From positions 18,675,753 to 18,739,752 of the forward strand of contig NC_090290.1 in NCBI RefSeq assembly GCF_037392515.1: a stretch of DNA of 64,000 bases, written 5' to 3'. Below the pieces are notes generated by a model. That model did no database searches. It saw only the letters and a program-made list of their open reading frames with translations, and was not told the DNA's origin. Below, in pieces: positions 43,623 to 54,407 of the stretch; position 1 is the first letter of the stretch, and each line of letters begins with the position of its first letter. This DNA is from Haliotis asinina (Eukaryota; Mollusca; Gastropoda; Lepetellida; Haliotidae). The translations under genes and the position numbers were made by a program.

Positions 43623-43748
43623 AACAGACATGGAATGATCCTGGAGTAAAATGTAAATACGTTGTAGTCTGGTCAAATCTGAGGCACAGGGGACAGTGTG
43701 GTAGCCTTGTGGTTCACGACGATAGGCCATATCATATTACGCTAAATA

Positions 43749-44083
43749 GCTAAAGTAAAATGTTTCTCGGGCATCGTCGCATCACTTTTATTTGTGCGCG
43801 CAATAATTCTTTATTGCCATTTAAAAAAATAATTCTGACAAGGTCGCGTCCCGATCATCCATTTGTCCACTATAATAATGACTGTCTGTAAGAACGAGTG
43901 TGACTGCATCTGCAACTTATTAACACACTCTGAATTTCCCAAACTATATTTCTGAGAAAAATGAAAATATAAATGTGTTCCTCCCTCGTCATTTTTTAAA
44001 TAAAAAATTAAAAACCCAGTCCCAACGCCCTCGTCACTTTAAAAAAAAAATGCGCCCGAGAAACATTTAATTTTTATGCAGCC
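43749..44083. mobile_element. MITE-2 copy, PIF/Harbinger-like, 335 bp
   Basis: Left end 'gctaaagtaaaatgtttctc', right end 'gagaaacatttaatttttat' then 'gcagcc', followed by TTA. The interior parallels the copy at 17817-18122. Confidence 0.8.
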
Positions 44084-44559
44084 TTATGGGAAAATGGATA
44101 GTCAACACATTGCCTCTCCAATACATAGACTTTGCCTGACAAAAGAAAAACGACTAACAAACAGCATGGTTTACCAGAAATATGAGATAACTAAAATAAT
44201 CCTTCAACTTTGGTTTGATGAAGATTTATACACTTCATCTAGTTGTCAAAAACATCATATTCATCCTTTATATTGTCATTGCAAAATGGACACAAACGGT
44301 TTCCTATAATTTATAATATTTATAATAGTTTATTATATCAATTTGAGATTAATACGTTTCCATTGTAAGTGGTGATTTGATAAGCAAGTATATATTACTG
44401 TTTTACTAAGTGAACTTAAATTGCATATTTTCCACATTGGTGAGTGTATGTCAATATCCCTTTGTCCAAAAGAACTAATAAAACCTCTACAATTCAGAGT
44501 CAACAGATTTGTAACCGAAACAGCGAGTTCATAATTACAGTAACCCATGTCGTATATGT
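44084..44559. other. No gene recognised
   Basis: Unique AT-rich DNA with short frames. Confidence 0.5.
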
Positions 44560-44570
44560 TCTGCCAAGCG

Positions 44571-44828
44571 ACCCGTGGAGGTCCGGGGTAGAACAGACCT
44601 TCAGCAACCCATGCTTGCCACGACTAATCTTGTCGTAAGAGGCGATTAACGGGATCGGGTGGTCAGGCTCGCTGACTTGGTTGACACACGTCATCGGTTC
44701 CCATTTCCGCAGATCGATGCTCATGCTGTTGATCACTGGATTATCTGGTCCATACCCGATTATTTACATGCCGCTGGAATACATAGCTGGAATATTGTTG
44801 AGTGCGGCGTAAAACAAAACTCACTCAC
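44571..44828 (+). mobile_element. SINE-A copy with 11-bp target-site duplication
   Basis: Head 'acccgtggaggtccggggta' to tail 'gtgcggcgtaaaacaaaact' plus (cact)n. It is flanked by 'tctgccaagcg' (44560-44570 and 44829-44839). Confidence 0.95.
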
Positions 44829-45144
44829 TCTGCCAAGCGTTGTTGACAAAGGTCCTACACATAATGCTTGTGTAAATCTTTTCGTCACAGAAATAAACTG
44901 AATCCAATAATTCACAATGCGTAATAATCTATATATTAATCAATGGTAGCACTCCCATTTCACTTCAGACAAAAGCTAACTGTGTTGAACTTTTAACACG
45001 CGGAATGAACTTTAAATGGGCCCTTTCGATGGCTCGTGCGTCCATAAATTATATAAAATACCCTAACGTCATAACCATATCATAAAACTGGCAGTACCGC
45101 TTAAACTTTAGAACAACTGACACCGTTGTGCAGGGAACATATAT

Positions 45145-45414
45145 GGACTGGACAATAATACTTGCAACGAAAGTAAGGATTTAAATTAGTAGCTTGCTCC
45201 GACAGCGTCTTTTCAGTCTGAGAAAAACTACCTGTTGCTGAGAAAACAATGCCCAAATATTTAAAACTATTATTATTTTTGGACTAGACAATAATACTAG
45301 CAACGAAAGTAAGGATTTAAATTAGCAGCTTGCTCCGACAGCGTCTTTTCAGTCTGAGAAAAACTACCTGTTGCTGAGAAAACAATGCAAAATATTTAAA
45401 ACCATTAATATTTT
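45145..45414. repeat. 134-bp direct tandem duplication
   Basis: 45145-45280 and 45281-45414 are about 95% identical ('gacaataatact(t/a)gcaac', 'gctccgacagcgtcttttca', 'actacctgttgctgagaaaa'). It occurs only here in the window. Confidence 0.95.
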
Positions 45415-45469
45415 GGCCTGCATCAATATCCTCAACAATGGCAATTGTTACTAGTTATGATTATGTCAA

Positions 45470-45905
45470 ATGTGTGTATAAGGAAAAGTGGAATGAAAGT
45501 ATTGAAAGTTCTGCTCCAGAAAGGAGCACTACCACCAAATTAGTCGAAGTCAAACGTGTTCGCATGGTAATAAAAAAAAGACAAACAGATCTATCTATGT
45601 GCCAAGTTTGGTGAAGAAATACAGCATGGTTTTAAAGTTCTGCTCCGGAAAAGAGCAGTACCGTCAAATTCAGTGAAAGTCCAACTTGCTGCCATGGAAA
45701 GGCAAAAAATATTTTATTAAAAATCCAAAACTACCATAAGGCACCATAAGGTACATCGCCACATCTATCTATGTGCCAGGTTGGTGAAGAAATATTGAGC
45801 GGTTATAAACATCTGCTCCGGAAAAGATGAAAGTGCACGACGTACGCACTGACGGACGGACGGTTCATTTTAATACCCCTAGCAAAACGCATTGCAGGGG
45901 ATACA
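45470..45905. repeat. Dispersed invertebrate repeat with 'gacggacgg' end
   Basis: Three subunits sharing 'agttctgctccggaaa', 'atctatctatgtgccaagtt' and 'ggtgaagaaata', ending 'actgacggacggacgg' and 'gcattgcaggggata'. Same family as 10340-10830. Confidence 0.8.
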
Positions 45906-46505
45906 AATAACACAAATAAGTTAATGCAAAACACTGTCATGCAAGCACAGTAATCAGACACAATATCATTAATAAACAAAGAATAATATCGGCGATAGAT
46001 TTTCTCCTTGTTTGACACCTATTTTATGATGAAAAGAACTCTGAATACCTATTTCCAGGAATTTTAGCACAAGAGGACACATCCGTCTATATGTTTAAGG
46101 AATACAGTTCACGCTTCCACCATGTGTAGTGTAATAAAGCACACTTTCGCCCTGAACTATTATAGTTACAGCAATAATAACTGCGTCTAATATGTAGTCT
46201 TTTAGTTCCCTGTCGAATTATAGTCTGGACTACTCACTATACTACACCCACATTAGATATATCAGTAGCAGGTATGGGATCCGCATGATACAATGACATA
46301 CTAAAACATAGGATCTATGCTTTCTATAACCTTAGGTATCTAAACCAAATTTGACCACACATAATAGTTTTCTGTTGAATCCATGATTTAATCCTTAGCA
46401 AAGTTTGAGTAGTATATCTTATGAGAGCCATAGAAAGGATAGAAAGAAAGACTATTCATTAAACAAATTAAGGTATTTGCCTTCAAGGTATAGTGCTACA
46501 ATTAA
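45906..46505. other. Upstream DNA of gene 5, no gene seen
   Basis: Unique AT-rich DNA. Confidence 0.5.
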
Positions 46506-46603
46506 TTGCTAATTAGGTTCTGACGTCACGCTGTTGTAAGAGGAAGACCCACGCACACCTTGGTCAAATTTATGGCCCCGCACCTCGAGAGATGTATATA
46601 TAA
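46506..46603 (+). promoter_or_regulatory. Promoter module of gene 5
   Basis: TAATTAG (46510-46516), a perfect CRE TGACGTCA (46521-46528), 'aagaggaagacccac', 'ccttggtcaaatttatggcc', 'gcacctcgagag' and TATATATAA (46595-46603), 57 bp before the ATG. The strongest-looking copy of the shared module. Confidence 0.85.
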
Positions 46604-46659
46604 CCTGAGTTCGACAGTGGTCAGACATTCTCAATCGGTCAGTCAGTCCACAAAACGAA

Positions 46660-47556
46660 ATGGTTCATCAACTCGTTGTCGCTGTATGTGTGGTGTTGGG
46701 GTTCGCCTCTCACCAGGTGGGTGCCCAGTGGTGGGGCATGGGGCAAGGTCAAGGTCAAATGGGAGGAATGGGAGCTGGCGCAGTTGGTGGAGGAGGGTGG
46801 GGCAACAACGTGTTCCAACCGCTGAATCCCAATTTGAGGGAAGACAACACCCTGTACCAGACCTGTATCGCCAAGAACTCCAACGGCGACGACATGAAAG
46901 TCACCTTCAGCCTTGGCAACAACAACAACTTCAACAACCCGATATTTAACCGATTCGGTGGAGGTCGTAACATGCGTCTCTCAGCTGTCATCGCCTCTAA
47001 CCCTTCTTCAACTCTTCAAGGTCAGTTCCAGTTTGTCGTCACTGAATACGCCCGCACTGAAGAGGTGTGTTCCAGTCGTGCTCTCGGCGACATCCTGACC
47101 GACCGTACCTGGTGGAGTCAGTCTCGTACTCCCCGCGGCATCGTGGGCACCCCAGTCACAATCTTCCAGGGACAGACCGCCACATCCTCCGAGACCGTGG
47201 AGAACCTGTCCTTCGAGGAGCTGACCGGTCGTGGACTGGCTCTGTGTCCCTCTCACCAGATCTCTGGGTCCACCTGCTTGGATGTCATCCCTCTGTGCTG
47301 CAAGATCGGCTACGACAGTCGACCTGCCACCACCTCATTCACCAACCAGAACCAGCTCTTCGGCCAGGGACTTCTCGGCATGCAGAACCCAGGTAGCAAC
47401 AACGGTATGGGAGGTGGATTCAACCAGGGACTGGGCGGCGGACTTTCTCAGGGAATGAACCAGGGACTCCCCTCCGGAATGAACGGAGGATTCGGTCAAG
47501 GTGGACTCCCCTCGAACAACGCTGGCTCCCAAATGATGGGAGGACTCTCTTTATAG
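46660..47556 (+). CDS. Gene 5: SOD-like family member, duplicate of gene 4
   Basis: Single exon, 298 aa, the same protein as gene 4 by eye. I saw only isolated silent DNA changes (for example near 46686, 46780 and 47468). Shared DNA runs from about 46512 to 47722, where homology to the gene 4 locus stops abruptly after 'atataagtcaaata'. Layout: signal peptide to residue 22, Gly/Met/Gln-rich segment, six-cysteine core with no SOD metal histidines, and a GMNQGLPSGMNGG tail. Unlike gene 4 it keeps the intact CRE. Expected to be secreted; the biological role is unproven. Confidence 0.92.
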   Translation: MVHQLVVAVCVVLGFASHQVGAQWWGMGQGQGQMGGMGAGAVGGGGWGNNVFQPLNPNLREDNTLYQTCIAKNSNGDDMKVTFSLGNNNNFNNPIFNRFGGGRNMRLSAVIASNPSSTLQGQFQFVVTEYARTEEVCSSRALGDILTDRTWWSQSRTPRGIVGTPVTIFQGQTATSSETVENLSFEELTGRGLALCPSHQISGSTCLDVIPLCCKIGYDSRPATTSFTNQNQLFGQGLLGMQNPGSNNGMGGGFNQGLGGGLSQGMNQGLPSGMNGGFGQGGLPSNNAGSQMMGGLSL

Positions 47557-47722
47557 ACAAGACTCATGTACACTAACCTATAGACTTCATCATCATCATG
47601 ATTCGTTGTTTGACGGCGTCATAATCGTGTCCAGCAGGCTTCCTAGGAGGGAACAAAAGTAATTCCCTTATCACATGGTATGTCTTCCTTGTCAAGAAGA
47701 CGCACTATGATATAAGTCAAAT

Positions 47723-47969
47723 AGACAGCCCCTTAACTTTAAGTTGTTTCCCTCGATCTACATCGTTATTCTTTCTGATATATTAGATCGTTTAATATTA
47801 TTTTTGATGTATTTACAGTTGATATGATTATTGATTATTGAAAATATTGTTGAAATGTTAAAATCTACTTGCTTTTGTCAGTAAAGATATTTCCATGAAA
47901 ACATTTTTTTTTCTTCTGTGTGCCCATTTGTCCTGTTTTGGGCCATTCCATGTATTTAACATTCAGAAA
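47723..47969. other. 3' flank of gene 5, no gene seen
   Basis: AT-rich unique DNA beyond the duplicated unit. No AATAAA stands out close to the stop. Confidence 0.4.
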
Positions 47970-47982
47970 CCTATGATGGTTC

Positions 47983-48229
47983 GAGTGAGTTTTGTTTTAC
48001 GACGCACATGGCAATATTCCAGCCATTTGGCAGCGGTCTGTGAATAATCGGGTATGGACCAGAATATCCAGTGATTAACAACATGATCATCGATCTGCGT
48101 ACCCCTGGAACCGATACCAAGTGTCAACCAAGTCAGCGACCCAGTTAGTCGCCTCTTACGACATGCATAGTCGCCTTTTATGGTAAGCATGGGTTGCTGA
48201 AGGCCTATTCTACCCCGGACGTTCACGGG
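47983..48229 (-). mobile_element. SINE-A copy with 13-bp target-site duplication
   Basis: 'gagtgagttttgttttacga' to 'cccggacgttcacggg'. It is flanked by 'cctatgatggttc' (47970-47982) and 'cctgtgatggttc' (48230-48242), one mismatch. Confidence 0.93.
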
Positions 48230-48339
48230 CCTGTGATGGTTCTCCTCCCGAGAATGGTTAAAGTTGTGTCTCCACCATATCCGTCTTATTGGCTATCAGT
48301 ATAGTCAAACATCACACCTGGCTTTTATCCCCCGTGCTT

Positions 48340-48490
48340 CGGGTGGCACTCCATGTGCTTAAGGTGGGTGGCACTCCATGTGCTTAAGATGACTCGCCAT
48401 GTGCTTAAGGTAGGTGGCACGCCATGTGCTTAAGATGACACGCCATGTGCTTAAGGTGGGTGGCACGCCATGTGCTTAAGATGACACACA
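48340..48490 (+). repeat. 'ccatgtgcttaag' minisatellite
   Basis: Six to seven units alternating 'ggtgggtggcac(t/g)ccatg' and 'gatgac(a/t)cgccatgtgc' forms, each with 'tgtgcttaag'. A homologous three-unit array lies at 34285. Both sit just before a plus-strand SINE-A. Confidence 0.93.
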
Positions 48491-48529
48491 ATGGTGTGAT
48501 TATGTTGCAGTATAAAGAGAGCCGAGAGA

Positions 48530-48740
48530 TCCGGGTTAGAATTGGTCTACAGCAATCCATGCTTGTCAGCAGAGGCGACTAACCGGTGGTAAGGCTGCTC
48601 GACTTGATTGGCATATGTCATCGTATCCATCTGGCGGAGATCGACGCTCATGCTACTAGATTGTCTGGTCCAGACTCGAAATTTACCAACCACCGCCATA
48701 AAGCTGTTGTTGAGTGCGGCATTAAACAACTACCAACCGA
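48530..48740 (+). mobile_element. SINE-A copy with atypical head
   Basis: Core and tail are normal ('catatgtcatcgtatccatc', 'ctagattgtctggtccagac', 'gagtgcggcattaaacaact'). The usual 'cccgtgaaggtccgggg' start is replaced by 'gagagatccgggttagaatt', joined to the minisatellite. Confidence 0.8.
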
Positions 48741-48786
48741 CAAAGTGGTAAACACGTGTACTCCACACAACGGTGTTGGCATAATA

Positions 48787-49035
48787 TACTCTTCAAAATA
48801 TGTAGGGGAACCTGAACTTTCAATTTGGATAGGTACTGTAATCGTTAACTAACGTTTCAAGGACAGACATCTTATGAACGCACCACCATTTCCCTCTATT
48901 ACCATCCCTAAACACAACGCATAATATGCAGGTGCACAACGCAGCAGCCCCATACACCCCACACACGTGCATGGGGTCCCATTCTTGATTTTGACGGTTT
49001 TCAAGAAGTTCCCCTACTTTACTAAAGAGTATATA
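48787..49035. mobile_element. MITE-D copy, 249 bp
   Basis: Left 'tatactcttcaaaatatgta' then 'ggggaacctgaactttcaa'; right 'agttcccctactttactaaa' then 'gagtata'. The interior is the reverse complement of part of the 53712-54225 copy ('gtgcatggggtcccattctt'). Confidence 0.88.
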
Positions 49036-49084
49036 TGCTTGCCTTCTCTCACTCTTACACAGTTTCCTGCACATTGGGAAGGAA

Positions 49085-49352
49085 GGGTGGCCCACATGGT
49101 AAAGCGTTCGCCCGCTATGCCGAAGGCTCGGATTCGAGTCCCAGAATATCTTGAGTCCATGCCTGATATGTCACGCCGTGATATTGCTGAAATATTGCGT
49201 GAAACATCCTCACTCATTCACATCGAGGCAGTTTCGGTAGCCCAGTTTGGGCCGTCAAGTCGAAGACCCGAGGTCGATTACCCACAATGATGGTACCCCC
49301 CGCCGTTATATTGCTGAACACGGCGTAAATTCTAACTCACTCATTCACACAC
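49085..49352 (+). mobile_element. Two SINE-B copies head to tail
   Basis: 49085-49222 ('gggtggcccacatggtaaag', 'ggattcgagtccc') and 49230-49352 ('ggtagcccagtttgggccgt', 'gaggtcgattaccc', tail 'cggcgtaaattctaactcac'). They differ enough to be separate insertions, the second into the tail of the first. Confidence 0.85.
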
Positions 49353-50401
49353 CCGGTAGTGCCATGAATAACAGTTATCTATCATGCACTGTAGAGTACT
49401 GTATACAGCAGGATAAACATTTTATAAAATGAAATATTACTGACATAAACACACTGATTTATTAAACACAATGTGATCATATTAAAAAAATAATAAACAA
49501 ATAAACAAACTAATAAATAGATAAATAAATAAAATAAAACTTAAGAGATGTATGGCCTTACAACAGAATGTGTGCCACAGAATCTCTTCATCCAATCCCG
49601 TTTTCACCTTCGACTCATTCTATAAAATTTCATTCCAGCATTTGAACAATGAACGTGGTGAATGCACTGAAGACCTTTATCATACTGATATAGAAAATAC
49701 CCAGGAGCAAAGGAATCAAACGTTACTACGGGAACCGTAAAGGAGACATCGGATGAGAAAATAAATACCATTATTATGCCGTGGCCAAGAGATAATACGG
49801 TTCCGTACAGTAAAGACTTATCGTGAAGAGCCGCAGATCGAAATATACTGTATACTATTCAAATATTTGAGATATTCAATACGAAGGTGTCGCAACTATA
49901 AACAGGGTCATAAAGTCATGTAATTGAGATCAGTGTTTACAATACTTTAATCTGCCATTTGGCCATCTGGGCCTGCTGCCGCCTAAAGGCTTAAAAACCT
50001 GGGGCTTTTTAAAGCCCATTTTTTTTTAAAAAGTCCAATTAATAAATACAAAATAGACTACACTGCACACAGTTTCACACTGTTTCGACAATACCAATTA
50101 GCGAAGCTCATGGCACACAGAGACGTTTTTAGTTGTTAAAGACTGGTGCTGACATTCCTGCGCGCAAATCGCTGAAATACCAGGAAGTGACACTGTAAGC
50201 TATAGTAATATGATATATCATGGGTGATTCCAGAACGTTAATAATGAAAATTAATTTTAAAGAAAACAATTATGAGAAAAGATTCAAGTCTGAACAAAAA
50301 AGAGAGATGATGTACAGAAGGCTTTCCAAAGCCCCTTAGTATCCACATCACGTCATTTGAAACGTCAAATTATATCAACTTGGTTCATTTGCAGATTAAG
50401 C
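49353..50401. other. No gene recognised; A/T-rich stretch
   Basis: 49480-49545 is a (TAAA)n-type simple repeat. 49975-50035 holds a small hairpin-like 'gggctttttaaagccc'. No coding signal. Confidence 0.5.
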
Positions 50402-50475
50402 GATGGGGTAGCCTAGTGGTTAAATCGCCGGGGTTCAATTCCTGACATAGGTACAATGTGTGAAGCCTGTTTGTT
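50402..50475 (+). mobile_element. SINE-B head fragment
   Basis: 'gatggggtagcctagtggtt' A box and 'ggggttcaattcc' B box. The body is cut short after 'gtgtgaagcct'. Confidence 0.85.
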
Positions 50476-51189
50476 TATTTCACCAATTTAGCAAGTCGCC
50501 ATATCAGTCATTTTCTTCATGTTTATCTTTTCACGACGCTAACATAAAAGTTAACATTGTCATTTATCAATGTAGCAGTTGAAAAGATCGATAACTCCTG
50601 CAAATGACAATGCCCTGAAAAATAGCGTCATCGTTATTATAGCTAAAATGAAAAGAATCTTTAATAGATTAAGAATAAAAACAACGGCATCGGTTTAGAA
50701 GCATTTACTGCTAACAACAAACGACGGAGGTCACTGACACACCTTTTACAAATATAGACACGTCACAGGACAACACAGATGACGTCACTATTGAGAGTGA
50801 CGACATTCCACCTTGACCTTCGCCCATACAACCAGCCGCCATGTTTTTTCAGTTCTCAACAAGGTTAGACTTGAAGTCGAAATTTTCATTGCTGTATGTG
50901 GTAATTTATGTTACAGTTGTTATGGTTGGCACAGGCAAGATAGTGCATAATGGCACAGGTACATGTGACGACTGTGAGCCAGATATATTGTCAATAATGA
51001 ACCCAAGTTCAAACGAGCCGTAGGTGATTCATGTTCAGCAGCTGAGCTATGACGTCACCTAACAACGAGTTTGGCCCGTCGTCACGTATTTCGCAGGCAT
51101 TATCAAGTTACAGTGGCCCGCATATTTTTGATAACGTGCGGGCGTTTTAGTGACAATCCTATCCATTTTAGCTATAATTAGGAGATAAA
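50476..51189. other. Flank of the foldback element with further CRE-like sites
   Basis: Contains TGACGTCA at 50779 and related 'tgacgtcac' at 51051. A 60-codon plus-strand frame at 50841 begins in a good context (gccgccATG) with a hydrophobic stretch, but it ends quickly and matches nothing I know. Confidence 0.4.
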
Positions 51190-51965
51190 CGCCGTCGGTT
51201 CCAAATGCATTCCCGTGCTTCAAATACTCAATAACACCCGGATAATGGCCAACAAATGATGTTTATCGACATTGCAAACCAAAAAGTAAACTAAAGGGTT
51301 TTACTGACTGCACTCGTTTATATCGAGTACGGGTACAGCAATGAAGTGTCATCAGATGACCGTTTCAGCTGGTCCCCATGGTCGCATCTGGAGTTGTTCA
51401 TTTGTGACGTCATTTTAACTTATGACACAATATGATTTGAATGACGTCACCACTACGGATGACGCAACAAAACAATTGTTTGCGATGTTTCTACGTGTCA
51501 ATACACAGGCAACAGTGGTGCAGTGTCCGGGAATTAAATACCATTGTAAACCAAAAGTCACTGTGTTCTGTAATCTGATTGGTTGAAAAACATGATCAAA
51601 TGGTATTAGATTCCCGGAAACTGTAAGACTATTCACTGCGTATTTACACGTAAACAATTGTTTTGTTGTGTCATCAACAGTGATGACGTCATTCAAATCA
51701 TATTGTGACGTAAAGTTAGAATGACGTCACAAATGAGCAACTCCAGACGTTACCATGGGAACCAGCTGAAACGGCCAGCTGATGACACTTTACTGCTGTA
51801 CTCATACTCGATGTAAACGAGTGCAGACAGTAAAACCCCTTTGGTTTACTTTTTTGTTTACAATGTCGATAAACATCATGTGTTGGCCAATTTCGGGGAG
51901 TTACTGAGTATTTGAAGCACGGGAATATTTCATTTGAAACCTCCGGCTGACGCCGTCGGTTCCAA
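51190..51965. mobile_element. Foldback element with about 320-bp arms
   Basis: Arm 1 (about 51190-51515) and arm 2 (about 51645-51965) are inverted copies at roughly 90% identity. Paired landmarks include 'cttcaaatactcaataacac', 'ctgcactcgttta(t/c)atcgag', 'atatgatttgaatgacgtca' and 'caacaaaacaattgttt'. The central loop is about 130 bp. It has no coding capacity. Each arm holds several TGACGTCA/TGACGTCAT sites. Confidence 0.88.
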
Positions 51966-52430
51966 ATGCATTCCCATGCTTCAAATACTCAATAACACCC
52001 GAAAATTGGCCAACACATGATGTTTATCTCCTAATTTGATCGTGTTTTTCAACCAATCAGATTACAGAACACAGTGACTTTTGATTTACAATTAGGAGAT
52101 AAACATCATGTGTTGGTCAATTTCCGGGTGTTATTGAGTATTTGAAGCACGGGAATGCATTTGGAACCGACGGCGTCAGCCAGTTGCTCATTTGTGACGT
52201 CATTCTAACTTTACGTCACAATATGATTTGAATGACGTCACCACTGTTGATGACACAACAAAACAATTGTTTACGTGTCAATACGCGGTGAATAGTCTTT
52301 CAGTTTCCGGGAATCTAATACCATTTAATCATGTTTTTCAACCAATCAGATTACAGAACACAGTAACTTTTGGTTTACAATTTCTGATAACGTGCATGCA
52401 TTTTAAGGATAATTCTATCTATTTTAGCTA
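51966..52430. mobile_element. Partial copies of the foldback element
   Basis: 51966-52090 and 52095-52390 repeat arm and loop sequences of the element to the left ('aaacatcatgtgttgg', 'atatgatttgaatgacgtca', 'caaccaatcagattacagaa') in mixed orientation, as if a second copy inserted or the locus rearranged. Confidence 0.8.
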
Positions 52431-52659
52431 TAAAGCAGAGCATGGTATATAGAATGGTATATTTTGTACATTTCTTTAAGCCACATTACCGTAGGTAATT
52501 CTTTTTAACGTAATTCCCCAAACGTTTAAAGTAAATCTAAACTAATCATATATTTTAAAACGTAGTGTTTTTGTGAGTATAAATCATAGCTATTTTTCCT
52601 ACAATCGCCGGGGGTCGAAGGAATGAATGAAATCCAACTAGGGTCCATGAAGATAGCAA

Positions 52660-52925
52660 AGGTACTGTAAGTCCGAATAGTCCTTAGTATGGTGATCTAC
52701 CTTCAGTTGTTGGTGATCTATGGCTTGTTTTTATATTGTTTTGTCCAAATAGTTCTACTATATGTATCCTTACATGCTAGTTCTAATGCTTTGCATGTTG
52801 TGCTTATCTAGTTATTTTACTATCCTTTGACGACAGGCTATATAATAACACATATTCTTTATCAACGTCAATTTTGTTCTCATCATGGCTGAAACATTAC
52901 CGATATGACGTTAAATATTTATTCA
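52660..52925 (+). mobile_element. SINE-C copy
   Basis: Reverse orientation relative to 12018-12262: 'agtatggtgatctaccttca' at the left and 'gctgaaacattaccgatatg' then 'acgttaaatatttattcac' at the tail. Confidence 0.65.
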
Positions 52926-52927
52926 CA

Positions 52928-52988
52928 TTGCCTTTTATGGCAAGCATGGGTTGCTGATAGGCTATTCTACCCCGGGTCTTCACGGGTC
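52928..52988 (-). mobile_element. SINE-A head fragment
   Basis: 'ccttttatggcaagcatggg' to 'ccccgggtcttcacggg' only. It joins directly to the SINE-C tail. Confidence 0.85.
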
Positions 52989-53711
52989 TAATAATTCACC
53001 TGAGAAAATCAAATAACTGTAGTTACTCACAGTATAAACTGTACATTTTGTGATCTACTTATGTTACTTGTTATTTGTTACATACTTGTTGCATACTGGA
53101 ACCATACTGGTTCCTGAAATAAAGCAAGTTGTGACCAACTCGTGTTATTCCGGGACAAGCCGAAGAGCGACTCGTGCCCCTCTCTAAGGATCTGATACTG
53201 GCGTAGGAACATCGGATAACTCTACACCTGTTCGATTTTTATTGTACTTAATATCACCGGAGTACTCGTACATTCTATTGCTGTTTTTGTTATATTGGGG
53301 TTTTTATTTTTGTTTTTTGTTTGTTTTTTGATGTTTTTTTCATATTTATCTTAAAGAATATACCTCCTTGAGACAACTTAAAAATGAGAGGCATTTTCTA
53401 ACGTAATTATTTCCAGATGTTCACCTTATATTGTAATTATATTTCTAAATAGGGTTTAATAATCACAAATGGGAAGTGTTTTATTGGATAAGAAAAACCC
53501 CAAGCTACTTGAAATCCTATGACAGACTCCAAAATGACATTTCAATGTTTACAAACTCGACGTCATGTAACCTTGCTGCCATACCCCAAGTAGAATTTTA
53601 TCTGAATTCGTTCAACTATATGTGAATGGCAAAATAAGTCTGACTAAAATATTCTCAGAGATGTGAAATATATGCCTGGTGGTAACGATTACAGTTGATT
53701 AGTTACATGCA
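52989..53711. other. No gene recognised
   Basis: 53133-53200 is a fragment of the 'ctcgtgttattccgggacaa' palindromic repeat (see 63244). T-rich low complexity at 53280-53345. Confidence 0.5.
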
Positions 53712-54225
53712 GATATACTCTTAAAAACGTAGGGGATGTTCATTTTTTGCATTACGATTAAAAATATTTAGGAGATTTATCGGAGTCAATCAATGGTGAT
53801 ATGATATTATTGAATGTTTGAGAGTGCATTACCATTTACACTCCTTACAGCCATAGAATGTAGTCGCATTTGAAAGATGATTGTGCATGGCATGTAATTT
53901 GTGTGTATACGATTTTAATTTTAATACAAACGACTAGAAACAAACACAACAAATCTGTGATGCAAGATGACTGTCAAACTTAATGTTTTAAGTGATTTCT
54001 CGACCTTCTTGAAAAAAAAAAGTCAAAATCAAGAATGGGACCCCATGCACGTGTATGGGGCTTCTGCGTTGTGCAACTGCATATCATGCGTTGTGTTTAG
54101 GGGTGGTAATAGAGGGAAATGGTGGTGTGTTCTTATGATGTGTGTCCTTGAAACGTTTGTTAACGTTTACTCTTCGTATCCAAATTGAAAGTTCATTATC
54201 CCCTACTTGTCTTGAAGAGTATGTA
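53712..54225. mobile_element. MITE-D copy, about 514 bp
   Basis: Left 'tatactcttaaaaacgtagg', right 'ttgaaagttcattatcccct' then 'acttgtcttgaagagta'. It shares its interior with the copy at 48787 in reverse orientation. Confidence 0.85.
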
Positions 54226-54407
54226 ATAGTTAAGTGTTGTTTTAAAATTCCTTGTGACTTACTATTACAGTTCCTGGAACCTTTTTCAAAGCGCTCGTAC
54301 AATCACCAAAACAAGCCCACAAGATCGTCAGAACACCCAGTCAGATCAGTGAGAGCCGCCCGCTATGTCTACAAACACACGTGCGTACATTTGAATCTCT
54401 CACTGTC

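Noticed and set aside
50841-51023. 60-codon frame with hydrophobic start and gccgccATG context
   Set aside because: Next to a foldback element, with no known domain and no TATA box. The hydrophobic part alone is weak evidence.
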